Below are positions 52,376 through 61,495 of a stretch of DNA of 64,000 nucleotides, one piece after another. Origin of the DNA: CALOFP01 sp942492635 (GTDB lineage: Bacteria; UBP6; UBA1177; CALOFP01). The stretch covers positions 434,001 to 498,000 of the forward strand of contig CALOFP010000004.1 in assembly GCA_942492635.1 (NCBI GenBank), read 5' to 3'. The notes beneath the pieces were generated by a model. That model ran no database searches, had not been told where the DNA came from, and saw only the letters and a program-made list of their open reading frames with translations. The position numbers and the translations under genes were made by a program. Within the stretch, counting starts at the first letter, position 1. Every line of letters starts with the position of its first letter.

Positions 52376-54451
52376 ATGGCTAAAGAGAAAAATATTTCGC
52401 TTAGCGATATACGTAATATCGGTATCATGGCTCACATAGATGCCGGAAAGACGACTACAACCGAAAGGATCCTCTTCTACACCGGTGTCTCTCACAGAAT
52501 CGGAGAGGTTCACGAAGGTACGGCTACTATGGACTGGATGGAGCAGGAACAGGAGCGTGGTATTACTATCACGTCTGCTGCGACGACATGCTACTGGAAG
52601 GATAAGAGAATCAACATAATCGATACTCCTGGACACGTTGACTTCACAGTTGAGGTTGAGCGTTCTCTCAGGGTTCTTGACGGAGCTGTGGCGGTTTTCT
52701 GTGCTGTAGGCGGTGTTGAGCCTCAGTCTGAAACAGTTTGGAGACAGGCTGATACCTACAGGGTTCCCAGGATCGCGTTCATCAACAAGATGGACAGAAC
52801 GGGAGCAGACTACCTTCATGTTGTTGGTATGATGAAAGAGCGTCTCGGAGCAAATGCGGTTCCGCTGCAGCTTAATATCGGGGCGGAGGATCAGTTCATA
52901 GGCGTTGTCGACCTCGTTGAGATGAAGTCCTACTACTATGATAGCGATGCACTTGGATCCACATACAGGGAAGAGGACTCTATTCCTGAAGATATGGCTG
53001 ATCTTGTTGAGGAGTACAGAGAGAAGCTCTTTGATGCGGTTTCCGAGTACGACGATCAGATCATGGAGGCTTATCTCGAAGGAAAGGATATTCCGGTCGA
53101 ATCCGTGAAAGAGGCGATAAGGAAGGCTGTTCTTGACTGCACGATGTTCCCGGTTTTCTGTGGTACAGCTTTCAAGAATAAAGGTGTTCAGAAGCTTCTT
53201 GATGCAGTTATTGACTACATGCCGTCACCAAACGACATTGCTGCAATTACTGCTACAAAATACAGAAGTGAAGAGCAGGTTGAAATTTCTTCAAGCGACA
53301 GCGATCTCGGAGCTCTCGTCTTCAAGATCATGAGCGACCCTTATGTTGGAGAGCTTAGCTTCGTTAGAGTCTACTCGGGTGAGCTTAAGGCCGGAAGCAC
53401 GGTTTTCAACTCAACAGCAGGAAAGAATGAGAGGATAGGTAGACTTCTCAGAATGCATGCCAACAAAAGGGAGGAGATCGATTCAGTTAAGGCTGGAAAC
53501 ATCTGCGCTATAGTTGGCCTCAAGAACTCAAGCACTGGATGTACACTTTGTGACAAGTCCAATCAGATAGTTCTCGAGTCTATGAACTTTCCGGATCCTG
53601 TTATCGATGTTGCTATCGAGCCCAAGACAAAGGCTGACGAAGAAAGGCTTGCGATCTCACTGAATAAGCTTTCAAGAGAAGATCCCAGCTTCAAGGTAAA
53701 GACTGATGAAGAAACTGGTCAGACCGTTATTGCCGGAATGGGCGAACTTCACCTTGAGATCCTCGTTGACAGACTCAAGAGGGAATTTAAGGTGGAGGCG
53801 AACATCGGTAAGCCTCAGGTTAGCTACAGAGAGAGTTTCAAAGAGCCTGTTAGAATTGATTACAAGCACAAAAAGCAGTCGGGTGGTTCCGGACAGTACG
53901 GACACGTTGTTTTCGAGGTCGAACCTCTCGAAGCAGGTTCCGGAATTCATTTCGAAGAACAGATAAAGGGTGGTGTTGTTCCGAAGGAATACTTCAACGC
54001 CATTGAGAAAGGTGTTATGACTGCGACAAAGACCGGTAAGTGGGGATACCCTGTTGTCGATCTTAAAGTAACACTTGTTGATGGTTCCTATCATGATGTT
54101 GACTCCTCCGAGATGGCTTTCAAGATAGCTGCTATTCAGGCTTTCAAGGCCGCAGAAGAAAAAGGAAAGCCGACTCTTCTTGAACCCATCATGAAGGTTG
54201 AAATCACAATACCTGAAGAATACATGGGTGACGTGCTTGGTGATGTTCAGTCCAGAAGAGGTATGGTTGAAGGAATGGAAGAGGGTAGAACAAAGGGAAC
54301 AAAGCTTGTTAAAGCCGGAATTCCTCTATCCGAAATGTTCGGATATGCAACCGACCTCAGAAGTAAAACTCAGGGCCGCGGAACTTATGCAATGCAGTTC
54401 GATTGCTATAAGGAAGTGCCAAAAAGCATAAAGGAAGAGATGTTTTCATAA
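52376..54451 (+). CDS. fusA: Elongation factor G
   Basis: 691-aa translocase GTPase. G1 AHIDAGKTTTTERIL, G2 ERGITITSAA, G3 DTPGHVDF, G4 NKMD; domains II-V follow (GMGELHLEI, GGSGQYGHV, LGDVQSRRG). Start ATG 52376 matches the family N-terminus and sits about 9 nt after GGGGGA; ATG 52367 is 3 codons upstream. Standard place between rpsG and tuf. Confidence 0.97.
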   Translation: MAKEKNISLSDIRNIGIMAHIDAGKTTTTERILFYTGVSHRIGEVHEGTATMDWMEQEQERGITITSAATTCYWKDKRINIIDTPGHVDFTVEVERSLRVLDGAVAVFCAVGGVEPQSETVWRQADTYRVPRIAFINKMDRTGADYLHVVGMMKERLGANAVPLQLNIGAEDQFIGVVDLVEMKSYYYDSDALGSTYREEDSIPEDMADLVEEYREKLFDAVSEYDDQIMEAYLEGKDIPVESVKEAIRKAVLDCTMFPVFCGTAFKNKGVQKLLDAVIDYMPSPNDIAAITATKYRSEEQVEISSSDSDLGALVFKIMSDPYVGELSFVRVYSGELKAGSTVFNSTAGKNERIGRLLRMHANKREEIDSVKAGNICAIVGLKNSSTGCTLCDKSNQIVLESMNFPDPVIDVAIEPKTKADEERLAISLNKLSREDPSFKVKTDEETGQTVIAGMGELHLEILVDRLKREFKVEANIGKPQVSYRESFKEPVRIDYKHKKQSGGSGQYGHVVFEVEPLEAGSGIHFEEQIKGGVVPKEYFNAIEKGVMTATKTGKWGYPVVDLKVTLVDGSYHDVDSSEMAFKIAAIQAFKAAEEKGKPTLLEPIMKVEITIPEEYMGDVLGDVQSRRGMVEGMEEGRTKGTKLVKAGIPLSEMFGYATDLRSKTQGRGTYAMQFDCYKEVPKSIKEEMFS

Positions 54452-54472
54452 ACCTAATTTACGGAGAAAATG

Positions 54473-55666
54473 ATGGCAAAGGCAAAATTTGAAAGGTCGA
54501 AACCACATGTTAACATTGGTACAATCGGCCACGTTGACCACGGTAAGACAACACTTACGGCAGCTATTACAAAAACACTTGCTGCAAAGGGTCTTTCCGA
54601 CTTTGTTAGTTTCGATAATATTGATAAAGCTCCAGAAGAGAGAGAGCGTGGTATCACAATTGCTACAGCTCACGTTGAATACCAGACAGAGTCAAGACAC
54701 TATGCTCACGTTGACTGTCCTGGTCACGCTGACTACGTAAAGAACATGATTACAGGTGCTGCACAGATGGATGGTGCCATCCTTGTTGTTTCCGCAGCTG
54801 ATGGTCCAATGCCTCAGACAAGAGAGCACATTCTTCTTTCTCGTCAGGTTGGTGTTCCTTACATCGTTGTTTTCCTTAACAAGGTCGACATGGTTGATGA
54901 CGAAGAGCTTGTTGAGCTCGTTGAGATGGAAGTAAGAGAGCTTCTCAGCTCCTACGATTTCCCCGGAGATGATATTCCTATAGTCAAGGGTTCTGCTCTT
55001 AACGCTCTTAACTCAGATGATCCTGATTCAGAAGAGTGTAAGTGTATTTTCGAGCTTATGGATAGCGTTGACAGCTACGTTCCCGCTCCAGAGCGCGACA
55101 TCGACAAACCGTTCCTTATGCCTATCGAGGACGTTTTCTCAATTTCCGGCCGTGGTACTGTTGTTACCGGAAGGATTGAGAGAGGTATCGTTCACGTTGG
55201 TGATAAGATCGAGATCGTTGGTATCAAGGAGACAGTTGAGACTACCTGTACAGGTGTTGAGATGTTCAGAAAGCTTCTTGACGAAGGACAGGCCGGAGAC
55301 AACGTAGGATGTCTTCTCAGAGGTGTTAAGAAGGATGAGGTTCAGCGCGGACAGGTTCTCGCTAAGCCGGGTTCCATCACACCTCACACAAGGTTCGAGG
55401 GAGAGGTTTACGTTCTCAAGAAGGAAGAGGGTGGAAGACACACTCCGTTCTTCACAGGATACAGACCTCAGTTCTTCTTCAGAACAACTGACGTAACCGG
55501 TATACTTAATCTTCCCGAAGGTGTAAAAATGGTAATGCCTGGTGATAACGTAACAATCACTGTTGAGCTCATCGCTCCCATCGCTATGGAAGAGGGACTC
55601 AGGTTCGCTATCCGTGAAGGTGGACGTACAGTAGGTGCCGGGGTTGTTTCCAAGGTTGTAGAGTAG
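54473..55666 (+). CDS. tuf: Elongation factor Tu, copy 2
   Basis: 397 aa, same motifs as copy 1, with Ser for Thr in the ESRHY segment as the only amino-acid difference I find. DNA differences cluster in the first 225 bp and the last 160 bp; the middle is identical, which suggests gene conversion. Start ATG 54473 is chosen to match copy 1 (ATG 54470 is adjacent). It sits in the str operon like E. coli tufA. Confidence 0.98.
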   Translation: MAKAKFERSKPHVNIGTIGHVDHGKTTLTAAITKTLAAKGLSDFVSFDNIDKAPEERERGITIATAHVEYQTESRHYAHVDCPGHADYVKNMITGAAQMDGAILVVSAADGPMPQTREHILLSRQVGVPYIVVFLNKVDMVDDEELVELVEMEVRELLSSYDFPGDDIPIVKGSALNALNSDDPDSEECKCIFELMDSVDSYVPAPERDIDKPFLMPIEDVFSISGRGTVVTGRIERGIVHVGDKIEIVGIKETVETTCTGVEMFRKLLDEGQAGDNVGCLLRGVKKDEVQRGQVLAKPGSITPHTRFEGEVYVLKKEEGGRHTPFFTGYRPQFFFRTTDVTGILNLPEGVKMVMPGDNVTITVELIAPIAMEEGLRFAIREGGRTVGAGVVSKVVE

Positions 55667-55685
55667 TTAAGTTCAGGAGAAAAAA

Positions 55686-55994
55686 GTGAGCGAAAAGATA
55701 AGAATCAAGCTTAAAGCATTTGATCACAAAATACTTGATCAATCAGTTGGAGAGATTATAGATACGGTTACTCGTACTGGTGCCAACGTAGCAGGACCAA
55801 TTCCTCTTCCAACAAAAATTCACAAATATTGTGTTCTCAGATCTCCTCATGTTAACAAGAAGTCCAGAGAGCAGTTTGAGATGAGGATTCACAGAAGGAT
55901 CATTGATATTCTTAATCCAACAAATCAGACTATGGATGAGCTTATGAAGACGGATTTGTCGGCCGGAGTTGAGATAGAAATCAAGACCTACTGA
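55686..55994 (+). CDS. rpsJ: Ribosomal protein S10
   Basis: 102 aa; 30S head protein and NusE partner in antitermination. It reads IRIKLKAFDHKILDQSVGEI and LPTKIHKYCVLRSPHVNKKSREQFEMR in part. It starts at GTG 55686 after CAGGAG. Only 19 bp after tuf2, so the str and S10 operons are joined. Confidence 0.97.
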   Translation: MSEKIRIKLKAFDHKILDQSVGEIIDTVTRTGANVAGPIPLPTKIHKYCVLRSPHVNKKSREQFEMRIHRRIIDILNPTNQTMDELMKTDLSAGVEIEIKTY

Positions 55995-56045
55995 GAACGA
56001 GTTAAGATTTTTTGTAATTAAGAGAATAATGCAGAGAGGAATAAA

Positions 56046-56666
56046 ATGACTGCCGGATTGATTGGAAAAAAAGTAGGGATGACCCAGATTTTTACCGAAG
56101 AAGGTAGGGTTCTTCCCGTTACCGTCATCGAAGCTGGTCCTTGTGTCATAGTTCAGAAAAAGGTAGCAGAGAAAGACGGATATACCGCACTACAGCTCGG
56201 ATTCGAGAAGAAAGAGAAAAATGTGAAGAAGACGGAAGCAGGTCATTTCAAGAGTGCGGGAAAAGGTGTTTATAAGAAGGTTAAAGAGTTCAGATTAACC
56301 GAAGAAGAGATAGCAGGCTTCAACCTTGGTGATGAGATAAAGGTTGATATGTTTAATGTCGGTGAAAAGGTTAAAGTAACCGGCTTCAGTAAAGGTAGAG
56401 GTTTCGCCGGTGTCGTTAAGCGCTGGAACTTCGGTGGAGGTCGTGCAACTCACGGTTCTAAGTTCCACAGAAGAACAGGTTCCATCGGACAGTGTGTATT
56501 CCCTGGAAAGGTTTGGAAGGGCAAGAAAATGCCTGGTCGTTTCGGTAACGAAAGAGTTACAGTTAAGGGTCTTGAAGTTGTTAAAGTATTAGCTGAAGAC
56601 AATATAATCATAGTAAAAGGCGCAATTCCAGGAGCCTCGGGCGGAACAGTATATATTAAAAAGTAA
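56046..56666 (+). CDS. rplC: Ribosomal protein L3
   Basis: 206 aa. It starts MTAGLIGKKVGMTQIF; the conserved loop FSKGRGFAGVVKRWNFGGG and THGSKFHRRTGSIGQ reach the peptidyl-transferase centre. GAGAGGA before the ATG; 51 bp after rpsJ. Confidence 0.98.
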   Translation: MTAGLIGKKVGMTQIFTEEGRVLPVTVIEAGPCVIVQKKVAEKDGYTALQLGFEKKEKNVKKTEAGHFKSAGKGVYKKVKEFRLTEEEIAGFNLGDEIKVDMFNVGEKVKVTGFSKGRGFAGVVKRWNFGGGRATHGSKFHRRTGSIGQCVFPGKVWKGKKMPGRFGNERVTVKGLEVVKVLAEDNIIIVKGAIPGASGGTVYIKK

Positions 56667-56685
56667 AGAATTAGTGGAGTAAATG

Positions 56686-57315
56686 ATGCCTGTTTTGGAA
56701 GTATTTGATCGTGATAAAAAAGTAGTGGGCTCAATAGACCTGAAAGAAGAGGTCTTCGGCGTTGAATACGAAAATAAAGAGGTTCTGGTCTATGAGGTTG
56801 CCAGAAGCCAGATGGTTGCTATGCGTAGCGGTACACACGCTGTGAAGACATATGCAACAGTTTCTGGAGGTAATTCAAAACCGTTCAGACAGAAGGGAAC
56901 CGGTAGAGCCAGACGTGGATGTATGAGAGCATCTACTCTCAGAGGCGGTGTAAAGGCTTTCGGACCGTCGCCTCGCGATTACAGCATTTCCATGCCGAAG
57001 AAGAAAAAAAGAAATGCACTTAAGGCTCTTCTTTCTGAGAGAGCTGCCAACGGTCGTCTTTTCGTTGTTAAAGAGTTTTCCTTTGACAACGTCAAGACAA
57101 AAGAGGCAGCTAGAGTTCTTAAGGATGCATGGAACCTTAAGGATGCAGTTGTTGTTGCCGGCGACGCTGAAGAGAAGTTCTATCTCAGCATGAGAAATCT
57201 GCCCAGATTCAACTTTGTTCACTACGAGTGGATCAACGTGTTCGACCTGCTGAACAACAACAATGTAGTTATAACAGAAGAAGCCGCAAAACATCTTAAC
57301 GAGGTTTTAGGATAA
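56686..57315 (+). CDS. rplD: Ribosomal protein L4
   Basis: 209 aa; lines the exit tunnel and in E. coli represses the S10 operon. SGGNSKPFRQKGTGRARRG and RGGVKAFGPSPRDYS-type blocks are clear. Start ATG 56686 is 6 nt from GGAG (ATG 56683 is 3 nt). Its TAA shares a base with the rplW ATG. Confidence 0.96.
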   Translation: MPVLEVFDRDKKVVGSIDLKEEVFGVEYENKEVLVYEVARSQMVAMRSGTHAVKTYATVSGGNSKPFRQKGTGRARRGCMRASTLRGGVKAFGPSPRDYSISMPKKKKRNALKALLSERAANGRLFVVKEFSFDNVKTKEAARVLKDAWNLKDAVVVAGDAEEKFYLSMRNLPRFNFVHYEWINVFDLLNNNNVVITEEAAKHLNEVLG

Positions 57316-57614
57316 TGAAGAAGGAAAAGTTTTACGAAATTATAAAAAAGCCTCTTCTCACAGAGAAAACCACAGCGATACCCGGAGAAGAGATTCGTGC
57401 CTACGCATTCAAAGTAGCGTTGACAGCGAATAAGGAAGAGATAAAAGAAGCTATTGAAAATCTCTTTGATGTAAAGGTGGCAGATGTAAATACCTCCATC
57501 GTTAGAGGTAAGACAAGAAAGAGATACGGTAGAGTAGCCGGAAAAAGGTCTAACTGGAAAAAGGCCTACGTAACGCTGAAAGAAGGCAGCATCGAAATTT
57601 TTGAAGGAATGTAA
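57315..57614 (+). CDS. rplW: Ribosomal protein L23
   Basis: 99 aa; exit-tunnel rim, docking site for trigger factor and SRP. IIKKPLLTEKTTAI at the start and VNTSIVRGKTRKRYGRVAGKRSNWKKAYVTL (two blocks) are diagnostic. Overlaps rplD by one base. Confidence 0.97.
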   Translation: MKKEKFYEIIKKPLLTEKTTAIPGEEIRAYAFKVALTANKEEIKEAIENLFDVKVADVNTSIVRGKTRKRYGRVAGKRSNWKKAYVTLKEGSIEIFEGM

Positions 57615-57635
57615 TAAGAGTTTGGAGCAATAAAA

Positions 57636-58466
57636 ATGGGTATCAAAGTATTTAATCCGACCTCGCCCGGAAGAAGGGGTATGTCTGCGTCAGACTATTC
57701 GGAAATTACAAAGAGCAAACCAGAAAAATCTCTTTTGGAGCCAATTAAGAAGAGTGGCGGAAGAAACAACTACGGACGCATAACTGCAAGAAGACGTGGT
57801 GGTGGAAACAAGAGAATGTACAGGATCATCGACTTCAAACGTAACAAGTTTGATGTTCCTGGAAAAGTTGCAGCCATCGAATACGATCCAAATAGAAATG
57901 CAAGAATTGCATTGATTTACTATGTGGACGGTGAAAAGAGATACATCATAGCCCCTGAGAAACTGAAGGTTGGTGATCAGGTAATGTCGGCAAAGGAAAA
58001 GGAAGCCGACATCAAACCGGGTAACGCTCTTAGAATGAGAGATATTCCGGTTGGTACCTTTGTTCACAATGTTGAGCTCAAGATAGGGAAAGGTGGACAG
58101 ATTGCAAGATCTGCTGCATCAGCAATTCAGATTCTCGGAAAAGAGGGTGACTACGCTACAGTGCGTATGCCTTCCGGCGAAATCAGGCTCATTCATCTTG
58201 AGTGCAGAGCATCTATCGGTACAGTAGGTAACGGCGAAGTTGCAAACATAAAGATAGGTAAGGCTGGTAAAAACAGATGGCTCGGAAAGAGACCTAAGGT
58301 TAGAGGTGTTGTAATGAACCCGGTTGATCACCCTCATGGTGGTGGTGAAGGTCGTACTTCAGGTGGTCGTCATCCCGTGACTCCGTGGGGTAAACCTACA
58401 AAAGGTTACAGAACCAGAAACAACGCACGTACCGACAAGTTTATTGTCAGAAGAAGAAAGAAGTAG
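57636..58466 (+). CDS. rplB: Ribosomal protein L2
   Basis: 276 aa, needed for peptidyl transfer. GRITARRRGGGNKRMYR, EYDPNRNARIALI and NPVDHPHGGGEGRTSGGRHPVTPWGKPT (in separate blocks) including the conserved His of HPHGGG. TTTGGAG precedes the ATG. Confidence 0.98.
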   Translation: MGIKVFNPTSPGRRGMSASDYSEITKSKPEKSLLEPIKKSGGRNNYGRITARRRGGGNKRMYRIIDFKRNKFDVPGKVAAIEYDPNRNARIALIYYVDGEKRYIIAPEKLKVGDQVMSAKEKEADIKPGNALRMRDIPVGTFVHNVELKIGKGGQIARSAASAIQILGKEGDYATVRMPSGEIRLIHLECRASIGTVGNGEVANIKIGKAGKNRWLGKRPKVRGVVMNPVDHPHGGGEGRTSGGRHPVTPWGKPTKGYRTRNNARTDKFIVRRRKK

Positions 58467-58499
58467 CGTAATAACTGTTAAGATTAATTGGAGGGAAAC

Positions 58500-58766
58500 T
58501 TGCCTCGTTCAATAAAGAAAGGACCTTTCGTTGACGAACATGTCTGGAAGAAAGTAGAAAAAGCCGTAGAAAAAGGTGATAAGAAACCCATTAAAACCTG
58601 GTCACGTAGATCAATGATCCTTCCCGAGATGGTCGGACTCACATTTGCAGTCCATAACGGCCAGAAATTCATACCTGTTTTCATCACTGAAGATATGGTT
58701 GGATTCAAGCTTGGGGAGTTCGCCCCAACCAGGACATTTAGATCTCACGCAGGCTCGAAGAAATAA
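58500..58766 (+). CDS. rpsS: Ribosomal protein S19
   Basis: 88 aa, 30S head. Start TTG 58500 preceded by GGAGGG with a 4-nt gap; the mature reading PRSIKKGPFVDEH matches the family start exactly. The upstream in-frame TTG 58488 overlaps the ribosome site and is rejected. GEFAPTRTFRSHAGSKK ends the protein. Confidence 0.96.
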   Translation: MPRSIKKGPFVDEHVWKKVEKAVEKGDKKPIKTWSRRSMILPEMVGLTFAVHNGQKFIPVFITEDMVGFKLGEFAPTRTFRSHAGSKK

Positions 58767-58840
58767 AAAGCTTGATTTTTTAAAAAAACAGGGTAATATT
58801 TGGCGCGCTAAAGGTAACGTTTAGCCTATGGAGAAAATTG
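58767..58840 (+). promoter_or_regulatory. rpsS-rplV spacer with possible hairpin
   Basis: The longest gap in the ribosomal cluster (74 bp). It holds a weak fold in which CTAAA (58808 region) pairs with TTTAG and flanking GG/CC, just before the rplV ribosome site. It may tune rplV translation; evidence is weak. Confidence 0.25.
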
Positions 58841-59188
58841 ATGGAATCAAGAAAAGTTAGTGCAAAATTGAAATATTACAGGATGTCTCCCGTGAGAATG
58901 CGGGAGGTGGCCGATCTCGTAAGGGGTAAAAGCGCTGAAGAGGCTCAGAATATTCTTGAGTTTACAGTCAGGAAAGCCGCAACTCCTTTGAAGAAACTTC
59001 TTGACTCGGCCATTGCCAACGCCGAGAACAACTTTGGTATGGATCTGGATAGTCTCTATGTCGATTCTATATGTGTTGACGAAGGTCCAAGGTGGAAAAG
59101 ATTTATGCCTAGGGCTCAGGGTAGAGCTAGTCGTATTATCAAAAGGACTAGTCACGTAACCATTGAGCTTTCAGAAATTAAGAAATAG
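58841..59188 (+). CDS. rplV: Ribosomal protein L22
   Basis: 115 aa, exit-tunnel loop protein. AKLKYYRMSPVRMREVADLVRG at the start and the GRASRIIKRTSHVTIELSE hairpin at the end. Start ATG 58841 after GGAG; the in-frame TTG 58838 is rejected. Confidence 0.97.
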   Translation: MESRKVSAKLKYYRMSPVRMREVADLVRGKSAEEAQNILEFTVRKAATPLKKLLDSAIANAENNFGMDLDSLYVDSICVDEGPRWKRFMPRAQGRASRIIKRTSHVTIELSEIKK

Positions 59189-59203
59189 GTAGGAGGTAAG
59201 GTT

Positions 59204-59872
59204 TTGGGTCAGAAGGTAAATCCAATAGGGTTAAGACTTGGTATAACCCGCACTTGGGACTCTGTATGGTTTAGCCACAGAAACTATTCAAAATGGCTTC
59301 ACGAAGATCTTGAAATAAGAAAGAGAGTGAAGAAAGAGTTTTCGATAGCTGGTGTTTCTAAGATTGATATCGAGAGATCCGGCGAAAAGATTAAGCTTGT
59401 GATAAAATCCGCAAAACCCGGTATGGTCGTTGGACGTAAGGGTGTGGGAATCGAAAAGATAAAGAATATAGCATCAAAAGTTCTTTCGGATGCAAAGGAA
59501 ATTTTCGTTCAGCCTGAAGAGGTGAAGAAGCCGGAAACAGATGCTCAGCTTGTCGCTGAAAATATTGCAGAACAGCTTGAAAGACGTGCTCACTTTAGGA
59601 GAGTTATCAAGAGAGTTATAGGTTCTGCCATGAAGTCCGGCACAGAGGGAATAAAGGTTCAGGTTTCCGGTAGACTTGGCGGTGCAGAGATGAGCCGTGT
59701 TCAGAGATACCAGGAAGGAAGGACTCCTCTCCATACTCTAAGGGTAGACATTGATTACGGATTCGCTGAGGCAAAGACTACCTATGGTATCATTGGTGTA
59801 AAGGTCTGGATCTCCAAGGGCGAAGTGTCCAAGAAGGTCGAGCAGAAGAAAAGGACAAGAAAGAATAAGTAA
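59204..59872 (+). CDS. rpsC: Ribosomal protein S3
   Basis: 222 aa with KH domain; mRNA entry-channel helicase site. It starts at TTG 59204 after AGGAGG, followed by GQKVNPIGLRLGI. The KH GxxG is seen as VGRKGVGIEKI. GRLGGAEMSRVQRYQEGRTPLHTLR is the C-terminal fingerprint. 15 bp after rplV. Confidence 0.97.
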   Translation: MGQKVNPIGLRLGITRTWDSVWFSHRNYSKWLHEDLEIRKRVKKEFSIAGVSKIDIERSGEKIKLVIKSAKPGMVVGRKGVGIEKIKNIASKVLSDAKEIFVQPEEVKKPETDAQLVAENIAEQLERRAHFRRVIKRVIGSAMKSGTEGIKVQVSGRLGGAEMSRVQRYQEGRTPLHTLRVDIDYGFAEAKTTYGIIGVKVWISKGEVSKKVEQKKRTRKNK

Positions 59873-59886
59873 AATAGGTGTAAATC

Positions 59887-60306
59887 ATGTTAATGCCCAA
59901 TAAGGTAAAACACAGGAAAGTACAGAAGGGAAAAATGAGGGGGCTAGCAACCTCAGGAGCCAATATCGATTTTGGCGATTTCGGTCTTAAGGCGCTCGAA
60001 TGCGGTAGAATAAACAGCCGTCAGATTGAGTCTGCCCGTGTTGCTATCATGAGAGCTGTAAAGAGAGGTGGAAGGATCTGGATAAGGATCTTCCCTGATA
60101 AGCCGATTTCAAAGAAGCCCCTTGAAGTTAGAATGGGAAAGGGAAAAGGTAGCGTTGAAGAGTGGGTTGCTGTTATTAAGCCTGGAAGAATTCTTTTTGA
60201 GCTTGCAGACATAGAAAAGGATGCGGCAAAAGAGGCTTTCAGACTTGCGGCTCATAAGTTGCCTTTGAAGACAAAGTTTGTAGCAAAGGGGGATGAGATA
60301 AAATGA
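59887..60306 (+). CDS. rplP: Ribosomal protein L16
   Basis: 139 aa, near the A site. MLMPNKVKHRKVQKG start, RPDKPxxKKPLEVRMGKGKGSVEEWVAVIKPGRILFE region (seen in parts) is typical. The TGA overlaps the rpmC ATG by 4 bp. Confidence 0.97.
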   Translation: MLMPNKVKHRKVQKGKMRGLATSGANIDFGDFGLKALECGRINSRQIESARVAIMRAVKRGGRIWIRIFPDKPISKKPLEVRMGKGKGSVEEWVAVIKPGRILFELADIEKDAAKEAFRLAAHKLPLKTKFVAKGDEIK

Positions 60307-60497
60307 AGGCTAATGAACTCAGAGAAAAGAGCATGGAAGAGCTTGTTGAGGCTCTTAAAGATCTTAACGAGGAGCGGTTTAACCTTAAGATTCAGAAAGG
60401 TCTTGGACAGCTTGAGAGCAGTGCCAGAGTTAGGCAGGTGAGAAGAGATATCGCCAGGGTAAAGACTCTGATGACACAGAAAAAGTCATCTAAATAG
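60303..60497 (+). CDS. rpmC: Ribosomal protein L29
   Basis: 64 aa two-helix protein at the tunnel exit. ELREKSMEELVEALKDL and QLESSARVRQVRRDIARVKTL are the family pattern. ATG 60303 overlaps rplP, implying coupled translation. Confidence 0.96.
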   Translation: MKANELREKSMEELVEALKDLNEERFNLKIQKGLGQLESSARVRQVRRDIARVKTLMTQKKSSK

Positions 60498-60511
60498 TTT
60501 GAGGTAGATCA

Positions 60512-60775
60512 ATGGCAGAAAGCAAAAAGAGCAGAAGAACAGTCAGCGGTACCGTGATCAACGCAACTGCAGATAAGACTGTAAAGGTGTTGGTAACTAG
60601 AAAGTATCAGCATCCTCTGTATAAGAAGATGATAACAGAGAGAAAAAAATATCTTGCACATGATGAAGAGAATCTCTGCAATGTTGGAGATATCGTCAAC
60701 CTTCAGGAGTGTGCACCTGTAAGCAAAAAGAAAAAGTGGTTCGTAAAGGAAAGAGTTGAGTCTAACAGGAGATAG
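60512..60775 (+). CDS. rpsQ: Ribosomal protein S17
   Basis: 87 aa OB-fold primary binder of 16S rRNA. SGTVINATADKTVKVLVTRKYQHPLYKK and YLAHDEENLCNVGDIV are typical. GAGGTAGATC precedes the ATG. 3 bp before rplN. Confidence 0.97.
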   Translation: MAESKKSRRTVSGTVINATADKTVKVLVTRKYQHPLYKKMITERKKYLAHDEENLCNVGDIVNLQECAPVSKKKKWFVKERVESNRR

Positions 60776-60778
60776 AGC

Positions 60779-61147
60779 ATGATACAGGAACAAACTAGAC
60801 TTTCCGTAGCCGACAACTCTGGAGCAAAAGAAGTTCAGTGTATTAAGGTTTACGGTGGTTCTAAGATCAGATATGCCTACCTTGGCGATGTAATAGTAGT
60901 TGCAGTCAAGGATGCCGAACCTAAGGGCAAGGTTAAGAAGGGCGATGTTAAAAAGGCGGTAATCGTACGCCAGAAAAAGGAGACGAGAAGAGAGGACGGT
61001 TCCTATATCAGGTTCGATGAAAATGCTGTCGTTATAATCGACGACTACTACGAACCGATGGGAACTCGTGTTTTTGGGCCTGTCGCAAGAGAGCTTAGGT
61101 TCAAGGGCTTTATGAAGATCGTTTCCCTCGCACCTGAAGTTTTGTAA
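60779..61147 (+). CDS. rplN: Ribosomal protein L14
   Basis: 122 aa, the invariant family length. MIQEQTRLSVADNSGAKEVQCI start; GTRVFGPVARELR and the FMKIVSLAPEVL end are fully typical. AGGAG precedes the ATG within the rpsQ stop region. Confidence 0.98.
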   Translation: MIQEQTRLSVADNSGAKEVQCIKVYGGSKIRYAYLGDVIVVAVKDAEPKGKVKKGDVKKAVIVRQKKETRREDGSYIRFDENAVVIIDDYYEPMGTRVFGPVARELRFKGFMKIVSLAPEVL

Positions 61148-61159
61148 GGAGATTGATCT

Positions 61160-61483
61160 ATGAGTAAGATGGCCAATATTAAAAAGGACGATACTGTAAA
61201 GGTAATTGCCGGAAAAGACAAAGGAAAAACCGGCAAGGTGATTAAGGTGCTTTCCGACAAGGAAAAGGTTGTCGTTGAGAATATCAACGTCTACAAGAAG
61301 CATCAGAAACCAACCCCTGGCAATCAGGAAGGTGGCATTGTAGAAAAGAGCATGCCGATTCATGTTTCCAATGTTAAACCTGTATGTCCGAAATGTTCGA
61401 GTGCAACATCTTTCAGAAGAAAAGAACTCGAAAACGGTGAAAGGGTAAGGTTCTGTAAGAAATGTCAGGAAACGCTGGATTAA
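61160..61483 (+). CDS. rplX: Ribosomal protein L24
   Basis: 107 aa assembly initiator with KOW motif (VKVIAGKDKGKTGKVIKVL). The C-terminal part has CPKC and CKKC pairs, a zinc-ribbon form found in many bacteria. AAGGAG before ATG 61160; MANIKK at 61169 is an alternative internal start. Confidence 0.96.
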   Translation: MSKMANIKKDDTVKVIAGKDKGKTGKVIKVLSDKEKVVVENINVYKKHQKPTPGNQEGGIVEKSMPIHVSNVKPVCPKCSSATSFRRKELENGERVRFCKKCQETLD

Positions 61484-61495
61484 CGGAGAAGCGGT

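Noticed and set aside
60509..61363. Leftward 284-aa open frame
   Set aside because: Antisense to rpsQ, rplN and rplX; caused by codon bias of the real genes.
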